From assembly GCF_029222925.1 (NCBI RefSeq), contig NZ_JARHUI010000001.1, positions 986 through 64,985 of the forward strand: a stretch of 64,000 nucleotides of DNA. Direction: 5' to 3'. Position 1 is the stretch's first letter. Each line of letters starts with the position of its first letter. The stretch comes from Algoriphagus sp. CAU 1675 (lineage in GTDB: Bacteria > Bacteroidota > Bacteroidia > Cytophagales > Cyclobacteriaceae). Both the position numbers and the translations under genes were made by a program. Under the pieces are notes generated by a model. The model was not told the origin of the DNA and made no database searches. It was given only the letters and a program-made list of their open reading frames with translations. Shown here piece by piece: positions 36,958 to 45,603 of the stretch.

Positions 36958-39861
36958 TTAGAAAGAATAGGCAAATCGGAAGGTCATTTTAGTACCTGGA
37001 GCAAGGCTTGTAAACAACTGATCCTGTGCACCATAAGATCTGAACACTTGTTCCTTCTTGTCATTTAGCAAGTTCTGAATTCCAAAACCAGCCTGAACTC
37101 TCTCATCTGCACCGAAGGTCTTGTTGATGTTCAAGTTTACACTGTGGAAAGGTACTGTATACGTATCAGTTCTGTTACCGAAACCAACATAGTTGAGGGT
37201 AGATCCCTGCACATTGTAGAAGATCCCTGCTTCCCAACCGGTGTTGTAATTTTGGTAACCCAAACCTGTGTTGATGATGTAAGGAGCCTGTCCAGCCATA
37301 TCACGGGTATCCCCAATAACCTGTCCTTCTCTAGCAGTCAAAGATCTGGATCTGTATTCTGATTCAGACATTTTGATTTGAGATTTGGTCAAGGTCACGT
37401 TGGTATTCCAGTTGAAATTCTCCAGAGATGGAGAAAGGAATTTCAAAGACTTTCTGAATTCAAATTCCAAACCTGCCACAGTACCGTTTCCTACGTTTCT
37501 TGGCTGGAAAGCTCCAGGGTCAGAAAGGAACTGCACCATTTCGATTGGCTTGTCAAAGGTCTTGTAGAATGCACTTACGGAGAACATCTGGCCTCTTTCC
37601 TGGAAAGCTTCCCATCTCAGGTCGAAGTTGTTGATTCTTGTAGAAGTCAAGTTACCGTCCCAAAGTACTTCTGAGCCACCGTTGGTTGTCTCGCGGTACA
37701 TACCACCGATAAAGGTTCTACCGGTAATTGGGTCCAGGATCTCAGCATAAGAAAGCTCCTTGAAAGAAGGTCTTGCTATGGTTCTGGATGCGGATGCTCT
37801 TAGGTTCTGGTTTTCCTTCAGATTGAAAATCAAGTTCACAGTAGGGAAGAAATCCAAATCATCCAGCATTTCTACCAAGTCAAAGTTGATGGTACCAGTC
37901 TGGTTGGTTCCGGTGTAGTACTGATTGTACTTTTCTACTCTAAGACCCAAGATGGCCTTCAAGTTGGAAGCTGGATTCATCTCTACTGAAGAGTAACCAG
38001 CCACATTGGTGATGATGGATTCGTACTGGTTTGGATTGATTGGAATAAAATCCGCATTGTATCTCACTCCATTTCTGTTGGTAGCAGAGAAGAGGTTTTC
38101 ATCCTGCAAGATCTGGTTTGGATCTCCGGTCAATTCAGTACTTCCGGTAGCAAACTGGAAGCTCTGGATATTAAAGTCACGGTATTTGAACACATAGTTG
38201 GTACCGAACTTAAGCTTTCCTTCTCTCTGGAACAGGTTCAATGATCGAGTCACATCAGCCTTTCCAACGATACTGTTTTCCTCCAAATTTCTCCAGATTC
38301 TGGTTGGAAGACCAACCTCTGTAGAAATCGTATTTGTAGGAACTCTGAATCGGGTAAATCTGATATCTGGATCCTGGATGGTGGATCGGGTTGGAGCCAA
38401 CTTCCAGTTGATCTCCCAGTTTCTTCCGTTGAAGTAGTGTGTACCCGCCAACAAGATGCTGCTCAAGCCTCTTTGGCTGTATTCAAGGTTGTATTGCTTC
38501 GCTTCAAAATTGGCCCCCAAGTTGGTGTTGACAAAGTCAAACTCACCTGCTTTGGTTTCACCGTTCTGAAGGTGCATCAAGTTCAGTTTGTACTTGGAGT
38601 TATCGGTCTTAAGAGCGATTCCAGCCAAACCTCCTAACAATACATTATTTACTCCATAATCACCTTTTTGCTTTTCCAAAGATTCCAATTCAGTTTCATT
38701 GGCATCTCTAGGCTTTGCATATAGGTTGAATTCTGCATCCTGGTAAAACTCAGTTTCATTCTTGTAAGTCAGGGCCAAGTTGTAACCCCAAGTAGCTTTG
38801 CTTCTGGAAAGTTGGTTACCCAAAGAGAAGCTCAAGCCGTAATCCATGAAGCTATTGGTTCTGTATCCTCCGAGCGTTTTGTTGAAACTACCCAAGATAT
38901 TCTGATACTCCTGTCCTCTGGTTCCGTTTGGATTACCTACGGCATCACCGTATTGAGGGATGTCAGTTCTGTTGGCAGTAGGAATTTCTCTTGTTCCATC
39001 ATCAAAACCTAAGAAGTCGGTTTTTCCACCATCATAAGTCAGGTAATTGCTATTGAAGTGCATGGAAGGATTAACACCTCCAGACACGCTGATTCTAGCA
39101 GTTTTTTCCTCAGGGAAATCCTTAGTCTCGATATCTACGACACCACCTGTAAAGTCAGCAGGAAGCTCAGCAGTGAAAGACTTGGATACGATGATGTTAT
39201 CGATCACGTTGGTTGGGAAAATGTCCATTTGAATGGTGTTTCTATCCGGATCCAAACCAGGAATATCCACACCGTTCAATACTGTTTTAGTATATCGGTC
39301 TCCCAATCCACGCACATAAACATACTTGCCCCCTTCGATTGACACCCCGGTTACACGCTTCACTGCGGATGCAGCATCACCGTCACCGATTTGTCTGAAG
39401 GTACTTGCAGAAATACCGTCCATCAGGTTGGCAGCATTTCTTTTGACAGACATCAAAGCTGATTCTGTGGTACGGATAGCAGAAGCAGAAATGGTAACAG
39501 TCTCCAGTTCTGAAGCTTCCTCCGCCATCATAATGTCATTAATTACAGTAACGTCTCCTGATTTTACTTCCACCTCTGTCAATTCCACAGTGGCATAAGA
39601 CATGTAAGAAATCTGAAGAGAATAAGTTCCCGGATCTACCTGGATTTCGAATTTTCCATCGAAATCAGTAATAGCTCCAGTTGAAGTTTCTTTTACAAAT
39701 ACAGAGACACCAAATAAGGGCTCTCCTGTACCTTCTTCGTAGATAGCACCTCTGATTGTTCCTTTTTGCGCAAATGCAAAACCTGCCGCCAATTGGGCAA
39801 TGACAATCAGAATAAGAATCAACGTCCTTCTAAAGAACGAGTTGGATGATTTATTTTTCAT
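36958..39861 (-). CDS. TonB-dependent outer-membrane receptor
   Basis: The ATG at 39861 (MKNKSSNSFFRRTLILILIV) gives a 967-residue protein with a Sec signal peptide ending FAFAQ; the frame continues 17 codons upstream. A CarboxypepD_reg-like domain (TIRGAIYEEGTGEPLFGVSV) comes first, then the plug (VKRVTGVSIEGGKYVYVRGL; DRYTKTVLNGVDIPGLDPDR), then a 22-strand-type barrel ending in Phe (TFRFAYSF). It imports a ligand across the outer membrane using TonB energy; the ligand is unknown. The beta-helix lipoprotein gene lies just upstream in the same direction, so they are probably partners. Confidence 0.95.
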   Translation of the reverse strand: MKNKSSNSFFRRTLILILIVIAQLAAGFAFAQKGTIRGAIYEEGTGEPLFGVSVFVKETSTGAITDFDGKFEIQVDPGTYSLQISYMSYATVELTEVEVKSGDVTVINDIMMAEEASELETVTISASAIRTTESALMSVKRNAANLMDGISASTFRQIGDGDAASAVKRVTGVSIEGGKYVYVRGLGDRYTKTVLNGVDIPGLDPDRNTIQMDIFPTNVIDNIIVSKSFTAELPADFTGGVVDIETKDFPEEKTARISVSGGVNPSMHFNSNYLTYDGGKTDFLGFDDGTREIPTANRTDIPQYGDAVGNPNGTRGQEYQNILGSFNKTLGGYRTNSFMDYGLSFSLGNQLSRSKATWGYNLALTYKNETEFYQDAEFNLYAKPRDANETELESLEKQKGDYGVNNVLLGGLAGIALKTDNSKYKLNLMHLQNGETKAGEFDFVNTNLGANFEAKQYNLEYSQRGLSSILLAGTHYFNGRNWEINWKLAPTRSTIQDPDIRFTRFRVPTNTISTEVGLPTRIWRNLEENSIVGKADVTRSLNLFQREGKLKFGTNYVFKYRDFNIQSFQFATGSTELTGDPNQILQDENLFSATNRNGVRYNADFIPINPNQYESIITNVAGYSSVEMNPASNLKAILGLRVEKYNQYYTGTNQTGTINFDLVEMLDDLDFFPTVNLIFNLKENQNLRASASRTIARPSFKELSYAEILDPITGRTFIGGMYRETTNGGSEVLWDGNLTSTRINNFDLRWEAFQERGQMFSVSAFYKTFDKPIEMVQFLSDPGAFQPRNVGNGTVAGLEFEFRKSLKFLSPSLENFNWNTNVTLTKSQIKMSESEYRSRSLTAREGQVIGDTRDMAGQAPYIINTGLGYQNYNTGWEAGIFYNVQGSTLNYVGFGNRTDTYTVPFHSVNLNINKTFGADERVQAGFGIQNLLNDKKEQVFRSYGAQDQLFTSLAPGTKMTFRFAYSF

Positions 39862-39945
39862 ACAGCAATTTGATTTCAATTTTGAGTAAACAGGAAGAAA
39901 AGAACCTTGCAAGTCTTTTCTTCCTATTTAGCTAGTATTGTATTG

Positions 39946-41178
39946 TTAGAATGCGGATAGTTGTCCAGCAGTGGCAGCCCAAGTCCAGCTTGCAAAGGCA
40001 GAAACATCTGCACCTACTGTATTTGCACCTGCAGCTACCGCAGTCGCAGAGGCATCAGTTCCAGCTTTGAATACTGTGGATAGTGCCACACCTTCTGCAA
40101 GCGTTGCTTCAAGGTTGATAAACTTCAAGGAACCGTCAGCAAGTGTTGCGATCGTCTTGTCACCGCTGATTGAAAGGTCACCTCTACCGTCAGTGGTTGC
40201 TGGATCAGCAAATCCGAAGAAGTAGATATTTTCGAAAGTACCTCTAGCACCATCTCTGAAGTCGCCTAATTCAGCAACATTGTTACCTTTTACAGTACCA
40301 TTCTTTAAGGTATGAGCTCCGATATAAGATCCTTCAGGACCGTCGATTTCCAAAGCATGGTCAGTTTCTGGACCGGTGATCACGATAAAGTTGTCCACAG
40401 TACCAGCGAAAGCTTGGTCTGTATCCAAACCGTCGTCACCAGCATTCCATACGATTGCGTTTTTCACGTTTACAGTTCCACCGAAGAATTCGATACCGTC
40501 ATCCTGGTTACCGATTACTTCTACGTTTTCGATTACAGTTCCTGAACCTACAGCTCCCAAAGTAAGACCGTTGATTTCGTTACCTTCACCGATGTTTGCA
40601 CCACCGTGACGGATTGATACATATTTCAATACACCGGAATTGTCGGTATCATCAGTTCCACCGTAAAGACCGTTGATGTCAGATGCAGGAATACCTTCGA
40701 TTTGAATCTCAGTAACATCCCCAGCAAAAGAACCTTTCGCTTTACCAAGGATGATTAGACCACCCCACAGACCGGAAAGCTCAGGCTCCAAGTTTGGAGA
40801 AGCAATTTGTCCCGGCTCGATTTCATCCGCATAAGTGGTGAAAATGATTGGAGAGGTAGCAGTACCAACGGCGTTGATTTTAGCTCCTCTAGCGATGATC
40901 AAAGCAGAAGCATTAGAACCTGTACCTACTTCACCTTTTACAACCACACCAGGTTGAATAGTAAGGGTGCTTCCGGCAGTAACGGCAATTCTTCCAGCCA
41001 GAATGTAGGTTTTACCAGTTTCCCAAGTAGTACTTGAGGTAATGTTGGACGAGATAACCTGAACATTGTCAGACCCTGTATCATTTCCCAAATCCGGTTT
41101 TTCATTACCTTCAATACAAGAAGTGAAAATCAGCGTGATTGCTAAAAACATCAAGCCAATAGTCTTTAAATTTTTCAT
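39946..41178 (-). CDS. Lipoprotein with beta-helix-like repeats, TonB partner
   Basis: The ATG at 41178 (MKNLKTIGLMFLAITLIFTS) gives 410 residues with the lipobox TSCIEG; ten extra codons lie upstream. The body is Gly/Asn/Thr-rich with parallel beta-helix turns: TAGSTLTIQPGVVVKGEVGT, LSGLWGGLIILGKAKGSF, VIENVEVIGNQDDGIEFFGG, KNAIVWNAGDDGLDTDQAF. It precedes the TonB receptor gene by about 84 bp. A surface-exposed ligand capture role is inference. Confidence 0.88.
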   Translation of the reverse strand: MKNLKTIGLMFLAITLIFTSCIEGNEKPDLGNDTGSDNVQVISSNITSSTTWETGKTYILAGRIAVTAGSTLTIQPGVVVKGEVGTGSNASALIIARGAKINAVGTATSPIIFTTYADEIEPGQIASPNLEPELSGLWGGLIILGKAKGSFAGDVTEIQIEGIPASDINGLYGGTDDTDNSGVLKYVSIRHGGANIGEGNEINGLTLGAVGSGTVIENVEVIGNQDDGIEFFGGTVNVKNAIVWNAGDDGLDTDQAFAGTVDNFIVITGPETDHALEIDGPEGSYIGAHTLKNGTVKGNNVAELGDFRDGARGTFENIYFFGFADPATTDGRGDLSISGDKTIATLADGSLKFINLEATLAEGVALSTVFKAGTDASATAVAAGANTVGADVSAFASWTWAATAGQLSAF

Positions 41179-41313
41179 GGAATTATGATTGATTAATAGG
41201 TTTTGCACTTTTGACAGTACAAAAGTGCATCAAATCATAACCCCAAGAGAATTTTTTGAATTATGCTTTTTTTAAAAATGAATACAGAATTTAATACTGA
41301 ATTAACAGATTAA

Positions 41314-41345
41314 ACAAAAAAAAAGGCTTTCCCCACGGAAAGCCT
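41314..41345 (-). terminator. Intrinsic terminator of the moxR-like gene
   Basis: The stem aggctttcc / ggaaagcct has a short loop. The A-run on the + strand at 41315-41323 reads as a T-tract for the - strand. Confidence 0.8.
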
Positions 41346-41364
41346 GCTATTCATCGATTTTATG

Positions 41365-42336
41365 TTATTTCAATGTTACCGACTTATTAATCGGCACTTT
41401 TTCCAATAATATTTTTACAAGGTCCCTGGTATTGATTCCATCCGCCTCTGCCTCATAATTAAGGATAATTCGGTGATTCAGTACGTCTTCCGCAATCTCT
41501 TTGATATCCTCAGGCAACACGTAATCCCTTCCATCCATGTAGGCTACTGCCTTGGAGGCTAAGTTCAAATTGATACTAGCTCGAGGTGAAACTCCAAACT
41601 GGATGTACTTGGCCTCATTTTTCAATCCATATTGATCAGGGAAGCGTGTTGCAAAAACCAATTCAATAATATATTGCTCCAATGGCTCGGCAATATTTAC
41701 AGCGTTGATCTGATCGCGGATCTCAAATATGTCCTTTTTGGAAAGGATGGCATTCACTTCAGAGCTGAAGGACATATTGGCCATACGCCTCATTACCTCC
41801 ATTTCATCGGACTTACTTGGATAATCGATATGGACTTTCATCATGAATCGGTCCACTTGGGCTTCAGGCAAAGGATAGGTTCCTTCCTGATCCACCGGGT
41901 TTTGTGTCGCCAATACCAAGAAGGGCCGATCGAGAGGAAAGGTAGTTTCACCGATAGTCACCTGCTTTTCCTGCATGGCCTCCAACAAAGCCGACTGAAC
42001 CTTGGCAGGAGAGCGGTTCACTTCATCCGCCAGAATCAAATTTGCAAAAATTGGCCCCTTCTTTACCTCAAAGCTTGCGGTTTGTTGATTGTAAATCATA
42101 GTACCGATCAGATCTGAAGGCAAAAGATCCGGAGTAAATTGGATTCGGTTAAAGTCCAAATGTAAAACTTTAGCGAGTGTGTTTACTGTCAAGGTCTTGG
42201 CCAGACCAGGCACCCCTTCCAATAGGATGTGACCATTGGTAAACAGTCCGATCAGCAAGCGATTGACCATCTTTTCCTGTCCGACTACGACCTTACGTAC
42301 TTCCTCTACTACTGCTGTTATTTTTTCCTGATGCAT
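41365..42336 (-). CDS. MoxR-family AAA ATPase
   Basis: The 323-residue protein has the MoxR layout: Walker A LEGVPGLAKTLTVNTLAKVL, FDLNRIQFTPDLLPSDLIGT-like sequence, Walker B NLILADEVNRSPAKVQSALL, the sensor stretch VLATQNPVDQEGTYPLPEAQ and the C-terminal lid (VSPRASINLNLASKAVAYMD). MoxR proteins act as chaperones, often with DUF58 and VWA proteins encoded next to them. None of those genes is adjacent here, so it works with distant partners or alone. Confidence 0.95.
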   Translation of the reverse strand: MHQEKITAVVEEVRKVVVGQEKMVNRLLIGLFTNGHILLEGVPGLAKTLTVNTLAKVLHLDFNRIQFTPDLLPSDLIGTMIYNQQTASFEVKKGPIFANLILADEVNRSPAKVQSALLEAMQEKQVTIGETTFPLDRPFLVLATQNPVDQEGTYPLPEAQVDRFMMKVHIDYPSKSDEMEVMRRMANMSFSSEVNAILSKKDIFEIRDQINAVNIAEPLEQYIIELVFATRFPDQYGLKNEAKYIQFGVSPRASINLNLASKAVAYMDGRDYVLPEDIKEIAEDVLNHRIILNYEAEADGINTRDLVKILLEKVPINKSVTLK

Positions 42337-42470
42337 GGAAATGATTTTTTAACGCTAAGACCTCAAAAATAGAACAATTTGTCCCAAGCGCAATCTTAAT
42401 TCTTTGAAGTGGCAATGCCTTGATCCAAGCGGGTTTTTAGGATTTTTTAAGACGGGTAGTTTTCAATTTT

Positions 42471-43007
42471 CTTACCGGAAAGACGCAGTAGGCGCAAAGC
42501 AGGACGCAAGGAATGGTTTTTCCTAAAGACTATTTACTACCCTTTTTAAGCCCTCAGCCATTCTGGAAACATTGAAATTTAGAAGCAAACCAAGCTTTAG
42601 GTTTGAAAGCTTTAAATAAGTGAGAATTTGCGCCAAATGAATAGGGGAAAATTCATCAACGGCTTTCACTTCAATTATTACTTTCTTCTCGACTAATATG
42701 TCAATGCGATATCCAGCCTCTAACTTTACTTCCTTAAAAACAACGGGTAAGCCAACCTGGGTCTCAACCTCTAAACCACGGGATCTTAATTCATAGGCTA
42801 AGCAAACCTCATAGCTGCTCTCCAAAAGGCCAGGCCCCAATTCTTTGTGGACTTCTATGGCTGAACCTATAATAATTGAAGAAATTTCATTTTCTGTCAT
42901 TTGAAAAAAATTTAAAAGTTTAGGATAATAATTTAAAATAATGCTTAAAAAATTAAAACCATTCCCCTTTGCGAACTTCTCTGCGAACTTGCCGGCTTGG
43001 CGGTAAA
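42471..43007. mobile_element. GxxExxY element framed by imperfect inverted repeats
   Basis: The left end at about 42471-42515 (ttaccggaaagacgcagtag, then gcgcaaagcaggacgcaag) and the right end at about 42958-43007 (tgcgaacttctctgcgaact, then tgccggcttggcggtaa) are imperfect inverted copies of about 45 bp. The GxxExxY gene fills the space between them. Two 114-bp versions with the same ends and no gene lie just to the right. No transposase is present, and target-site duplications were not checked. Confidence 0.6.
42523..42900 (-). CDS. GxxExxY protein (PD-(D/E)XK nuclease-like)
   Basis: The 125-residue protein has the name-giving Gly24-x2-Glu27-x2-Tyr30 motif ([10 protein letters not shown]). 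A nuclease-like core [19 protein letters not shown] has Asp67, Glu77 and Lys79 in the D-x9-E-x-K spacing of the PD-(D/E)XK superfamily. The rest is [20 protein letters not shown], followed by [14 protein letters not shown]. The family is small and patchily distributed in bacteria. Here the gene lies between inverted-repeat ends, supporting a mobile or selfish origin. Nuclease activity is not proven. Confidence 0.9.
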   Translation of the reverse strand: MTENEISSIIIGSAIEVHKELGPGLLESSYEVCLAYELRSRGLEVETQVGLPVVFKEVKLEAGYRIDILVEKKVIIEVKAVDEFSPIHLAQILTYLKLSNLKLGLLLNFNVSRMAEGLKRVVNSL

Positions 43008-43124
43008 AATTCTAACCGGGTAAATTTATGGTTTCTGTGGAATAGGACCCTAAATCTGAAAAAATTGCTCGGTCCCATTAATCGGGATATGTACAGTTCT
43101 ATTTACAGGATTGAAACTTTTTTC

Positions 43125-43238
43125 TACCGCAAAGACGCAGAAGGCGCAAAGCAGGACGCTAAGAATATTCCTTCTCACCTATCCATTAAAACCATTCCCC
43201 TTCGCGAACTTCTCTGCAACCTTGCCGGCTTGGCGGTA
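43125..43238. mobile_element. Gene-less short derivative of the GxxExxY element, copy 1
   Basis: It starts taccgcaaagacgcagaagg and ends cttgccggcttggcggta, the same ends as the full element. It has only about 40 bp of AT-rich sequence between them, so it looks like an internal deletion form, similar to a MITE. Confidence 0.6.
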
Positions 43239-43356
43239 AAAATTCTAACCGGGTAAATTTATGGTTTCTGTGGAATAGGACCCTAAATCTGAAAAAATTG
43301 CTCGGTCCCATTAATCGGGATATGTACAGTTCAATTACAGGATTGAAACTTTTTTC

Positions 43357-43470
43357 TACCGCAAAGACGCAGAAGGCGCAAAGCAGGACATCAAGAATAT
43401 TCCTTCTCACCTATCAATTAAAACCCTTCCCCTTCGCGAACTTCTCTGCGAACTTGGCGGCTCTGCGGTA
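43357..43470. mobile_element. Gene-less short derivative of the GxxExxY element, copy 2
   Basis: It is nearly the same as copy 1, with ends taccgcaaagacgcagaagg and aacttggcggctctgcggta. The right end differs more (gcggctctgcggta), so the ends are not fully conserved. Confidence 0.6.
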
Positions 43471-43491
43471 AAAATTCTGATCCAGACAAAC

Positions 43492-44094
43492 TTACTTTTT
43501 GCTCTTAAGAAATCCGGTCATTCCCAAGGCTCTATAGATTTCCTCTTTGCTCATTTCCCTAACTTCCCCAACAGCAAAGCCTTCAATGCTAATCTTCTCC
43601 ATAGACCAACGCACAAGGCGTAAGGTGGGAAATCCAATAGCAGCAGTCATTTTTCGGACCTGACGGTTTTTCCCCTCTATTAAAGTCAAAGAAATCCAGG
43701 TGTCAGGTACGTTCTTGCGGTAACGTATCGGTGGATCCCGATCGGGCAATTGGGGAATTTGCTCAGGGATTTTGGCGATGGCTGGCTTGGTATGGTACAT
43801 TTTCCCATCCACATTAATGTCCACTCCTTTTTCCAGCTGACGAAGGGACTCCTTATCAGGAACTCCTTCCACTTGGGCAAGATAGCTGCGCTGGTGCCCA
43901 AAGCGGGGATTCAGTAAATGATGGTTGAGCCATTTATCATCGGTTATGAGAAGCAGGCCTTCGCTATCCTTGTCCAAGCGCCCAACAGGGTAGACTTCCT
44001 TGGGAAAATGAAAAAGAGAGGCAAGTGTCTGCCCCTCTCCGCTAAATTGGCTCAATACCCCGTAGGGCTTATAAATGATAAAATAACGTGCCAA
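43492..44094 (-). CDS. rRNA pseudouridine synthase (RluE/RsuA type)
   Basis: The 200-residue enzyme converts uridine to pseudouridine in rRNA. It lacks an S4 domain and begins MARYFIIYKPYGVLSQFSGE. The catalytic Asp is in YPVGRLDKDSEGLLLITDD, followed by the family stretches LIEGKNRQVRKMTAAIGFPT and LRLVRWSMEKISIEG. This short, S4-less form most resembles RluE (23S rRNA position 2457), though the exact target is inferred. Confidence 0.93.
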   Translation of the reverse strand: MARYFIIYKPYGVLSQFSGEGQTLASLFHFPKEVYPVGRLDKDSEGLLLITDDKWLNHHLLNPRFGHQRSYLAQVEGVPDKESLRQLEKGVDINVDGKMYHTKPAIAKIPEQIPQLPDRDPPIRYRKNVPDTWISLTLIEGKNRQVRKMTAAIGFPTLRLVRWSMEKISIEGFAVGEVREMSKEEIYRALGMTGFLKSKK

Positions 44095-44104
44095 AACTTA
44101 GGTT

Positions 44105-44281
44105 TTAGCTACCGCAACCGATGCAATCGATACTGGAATCCATGGGCTTTACACCATCTCGCTTCATCTTCAGGTTGTGAATCTGATCGCGGATTTCCAT
44201 ATCTGCAAACATGTCGCCGGTCAATTGTGATTCCAATGAGGCAATTTGCTCATTGATTTCTTGGAGTTGGATTTCGCTCAT
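44105..44281 (-). CDS. 58-residue protein with a CxxC tail
   Basis: A frame from the ATG at 44281 to the TAA at 44105 encodes MSEIQLQEINEQIASLESQL, then a helical middle (TGDMFADMEIRDQIHNLKMK) and the tail SSIDCIGCGS. The charged helices and the DCIGC metal- or disulfide-type end argue for a real gene. It ends 11 bp before the pseudouridine synthase start codon in the same direction, so the two may be cotranscribed. I do not recognise the family. Confidence 0.7.
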   Translation of the reverse strand: MSEIQLQEINEQIASLESQLTGDMFADMEIRDQIHNLKMKRDGVKPMDSSIDCIGCGS

Positions 44282-44374
44282 AAAAGTGTTGTTTTACGGG
44301 TTGAAGTGATTGGTTGAAAATAGCAAGATTGAAACATTAAGTTCCTATCCTTTATAGAAAAAATTGACTCAAAA

Positions 44375-45535
44375 ATGATTCCAATTGAACGCGAGGCACT
44401 TAAAAATATGTCCAACCCCGGATCCTTGATTCAGCTTAGAAGAATGCTACATGCCCATCCGGAAGTAGCCGGGGAAGAAAATGGGACCGCAGAAAGGATC
44501 TTGGATTTCTTTACTCCCTTAAAGCCAGACCAAACTTTACAAAAACTTGGAGGAACAGGACTCGCTTTTGTTTTCAAGGGGAAAAGACCAGGAAAACGGC
44601 TGATGTTCCGCTGCGAACTGGATGCCCTGCCGATTCAGGAAACCGGAAATCCTGCTTATAAAAGTCAAATTGAAGGGAAAGCCCATCTTTGCGGACATGA
44701 TGGGCATATGGCAATCCTTTGTGGCTTGGGAGAAATCCAGGCACAAAACCGTCCTGAAAAAGGAGAGATTGTTTTGCTATTTCAACCTGCTGAGGAAACC
44801 GGAGATGGAGCAAGAGCAATTTTGAATGATCCTCGCTTTGAGCAAATCAAACCGGATTTTGCCTTTGCCCTACACAACCTTCCCGGCTATCCCTTGCATC
44901 AGGTTGTGATGCGAAAAGAAACTTTTGCTGCGGGAAGTACAGGGATGACCATTAGACTCACAGGAAAAACTTCCCACTCTGCACATCCGGAAGCTGGGCT
45001 GAATCCAGCACAGGCTTTGGCAGAACTAATCCGAAAATTACCCGAACTACCTAAAGAAATGGAGGGCTTCTGCCTGATTACCTTGATCCATGCCGAATTG
45101 GGAAACTTGGCTTTTGGCACCAGTCCGGGAAAAGCCAACTTAAGCATGACACTGAGGGCATTTGATCAGCAGGATTTGGATCAATTGATCGAAAATGTAA
45201 AAAGTTTAGCCATGGAAACGGCTTCCAGAACTGGTTTGAAAATAAACTTTGACTTTGTGGAGCAATTTGCCGTCTCGGTCAATGACTCCGATCTATATAA
45301 CATAGTGGAAAAAACTGCTCTAGACCTTGGGCTCTCCCTTTTTGAAAAGCCCGAACCCTTTCGATGGTCAGAGGACTTTGGCCTATTTTCCCAGATTTGC
45401 CCTTCCTTTTTATTTGGCTTAGGAGCGGGTGATAGTTGCCCCCAACTCCATGAAGGGACTTATGACTTCCCGGATGAATTGATTGAAACAGGAAAAGGAA
45501 TATTTGAAAGAATAATAAAAGAAGTGCAAGCGTAA
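44375..45535 (+). CDS. M20-family amidohydrolase
   Basis: The 386-residue metallohydrolase has the M20D pattern: LRRMLHAHPEVAGEENGTAE at the start, LMFRCELDALPIQETGN, the metal ligands CGHDGHMAILCGLGEI, PAEETGDGARAILND and the lid AHPEAGLNPAQALAELI. The end is LHEGTYDFPDELIETG. Such enzymes remove acyl groups from N-acylated amino acids (hippurate, N-acyl-diaminopimelate and similar). The substrate here is unknown. It is monocistronic. Confidence 0.93.
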   Translation: MIPIEREALKNMSNPGSLIQLRRMLHAHPEVAGEENGTAERILDFFTPLKPDQTLQKLGGTGLAFVFKGKRPGKRLMFRCELDALPIQETGNPAYKSQIEGKAHLCGHDGHMAILCGLGEIQAQNRPEKGEIVLLFQPAEETGDGARAILNDPRFEQIKPDFAFALHNLPGYPLHQVVMRKETFAAGSTGMTIRLTGKTSHSAHPEAGLNPAQALAELIRKLPELPKEMEGFCLITLIHAELGNLAFGTSPGKANLSMTLRAFDQQDLDQLIENVKSLAMETASRTGLKINFDFVEQFAVSVNDSDLYNIVEKTALDLGLSLFEKPEPFRWSEDFGLFSQICPSFLFGLGAGDSCPQLHEGTYDFPDELIETGKGIFERIIKEVQA

Positions 45536-45554
45536 AGTTTGGACCCTTTACAAT

Positions 45555-45590
45555 AAAAAAAGCCGGAAGATTCCGGCTCTTTTGTTTTAA
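45555..45590. terminator. Bidirectional intrinsic terminator
   Basis: The stem agccggaa / ttccggct with a 2-nt loop has A's on one side and T's on the other. It lies between the convergent amidohydrolase and NIPSNAP genes. Confidence 0.82.
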
Positions 45591-45603
45591 GACTAGTTGA
45601 AGA

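Larger units (their letters stand above)
42961..43490. repeat. Tandem 232-233-bp repeat, about 2.3 copies
   Basis: Units begin at 42961, 43194 and 43426 (the last partial). Each contains the right end of the inverted-repeat element, a shared 118-bp stretch with ttgctcggtcccattaatcg, and the left end of the next short element. Copies differ by only a few bases, for example ttctatttacag against ttcaattacag. Confidence 0.88.
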
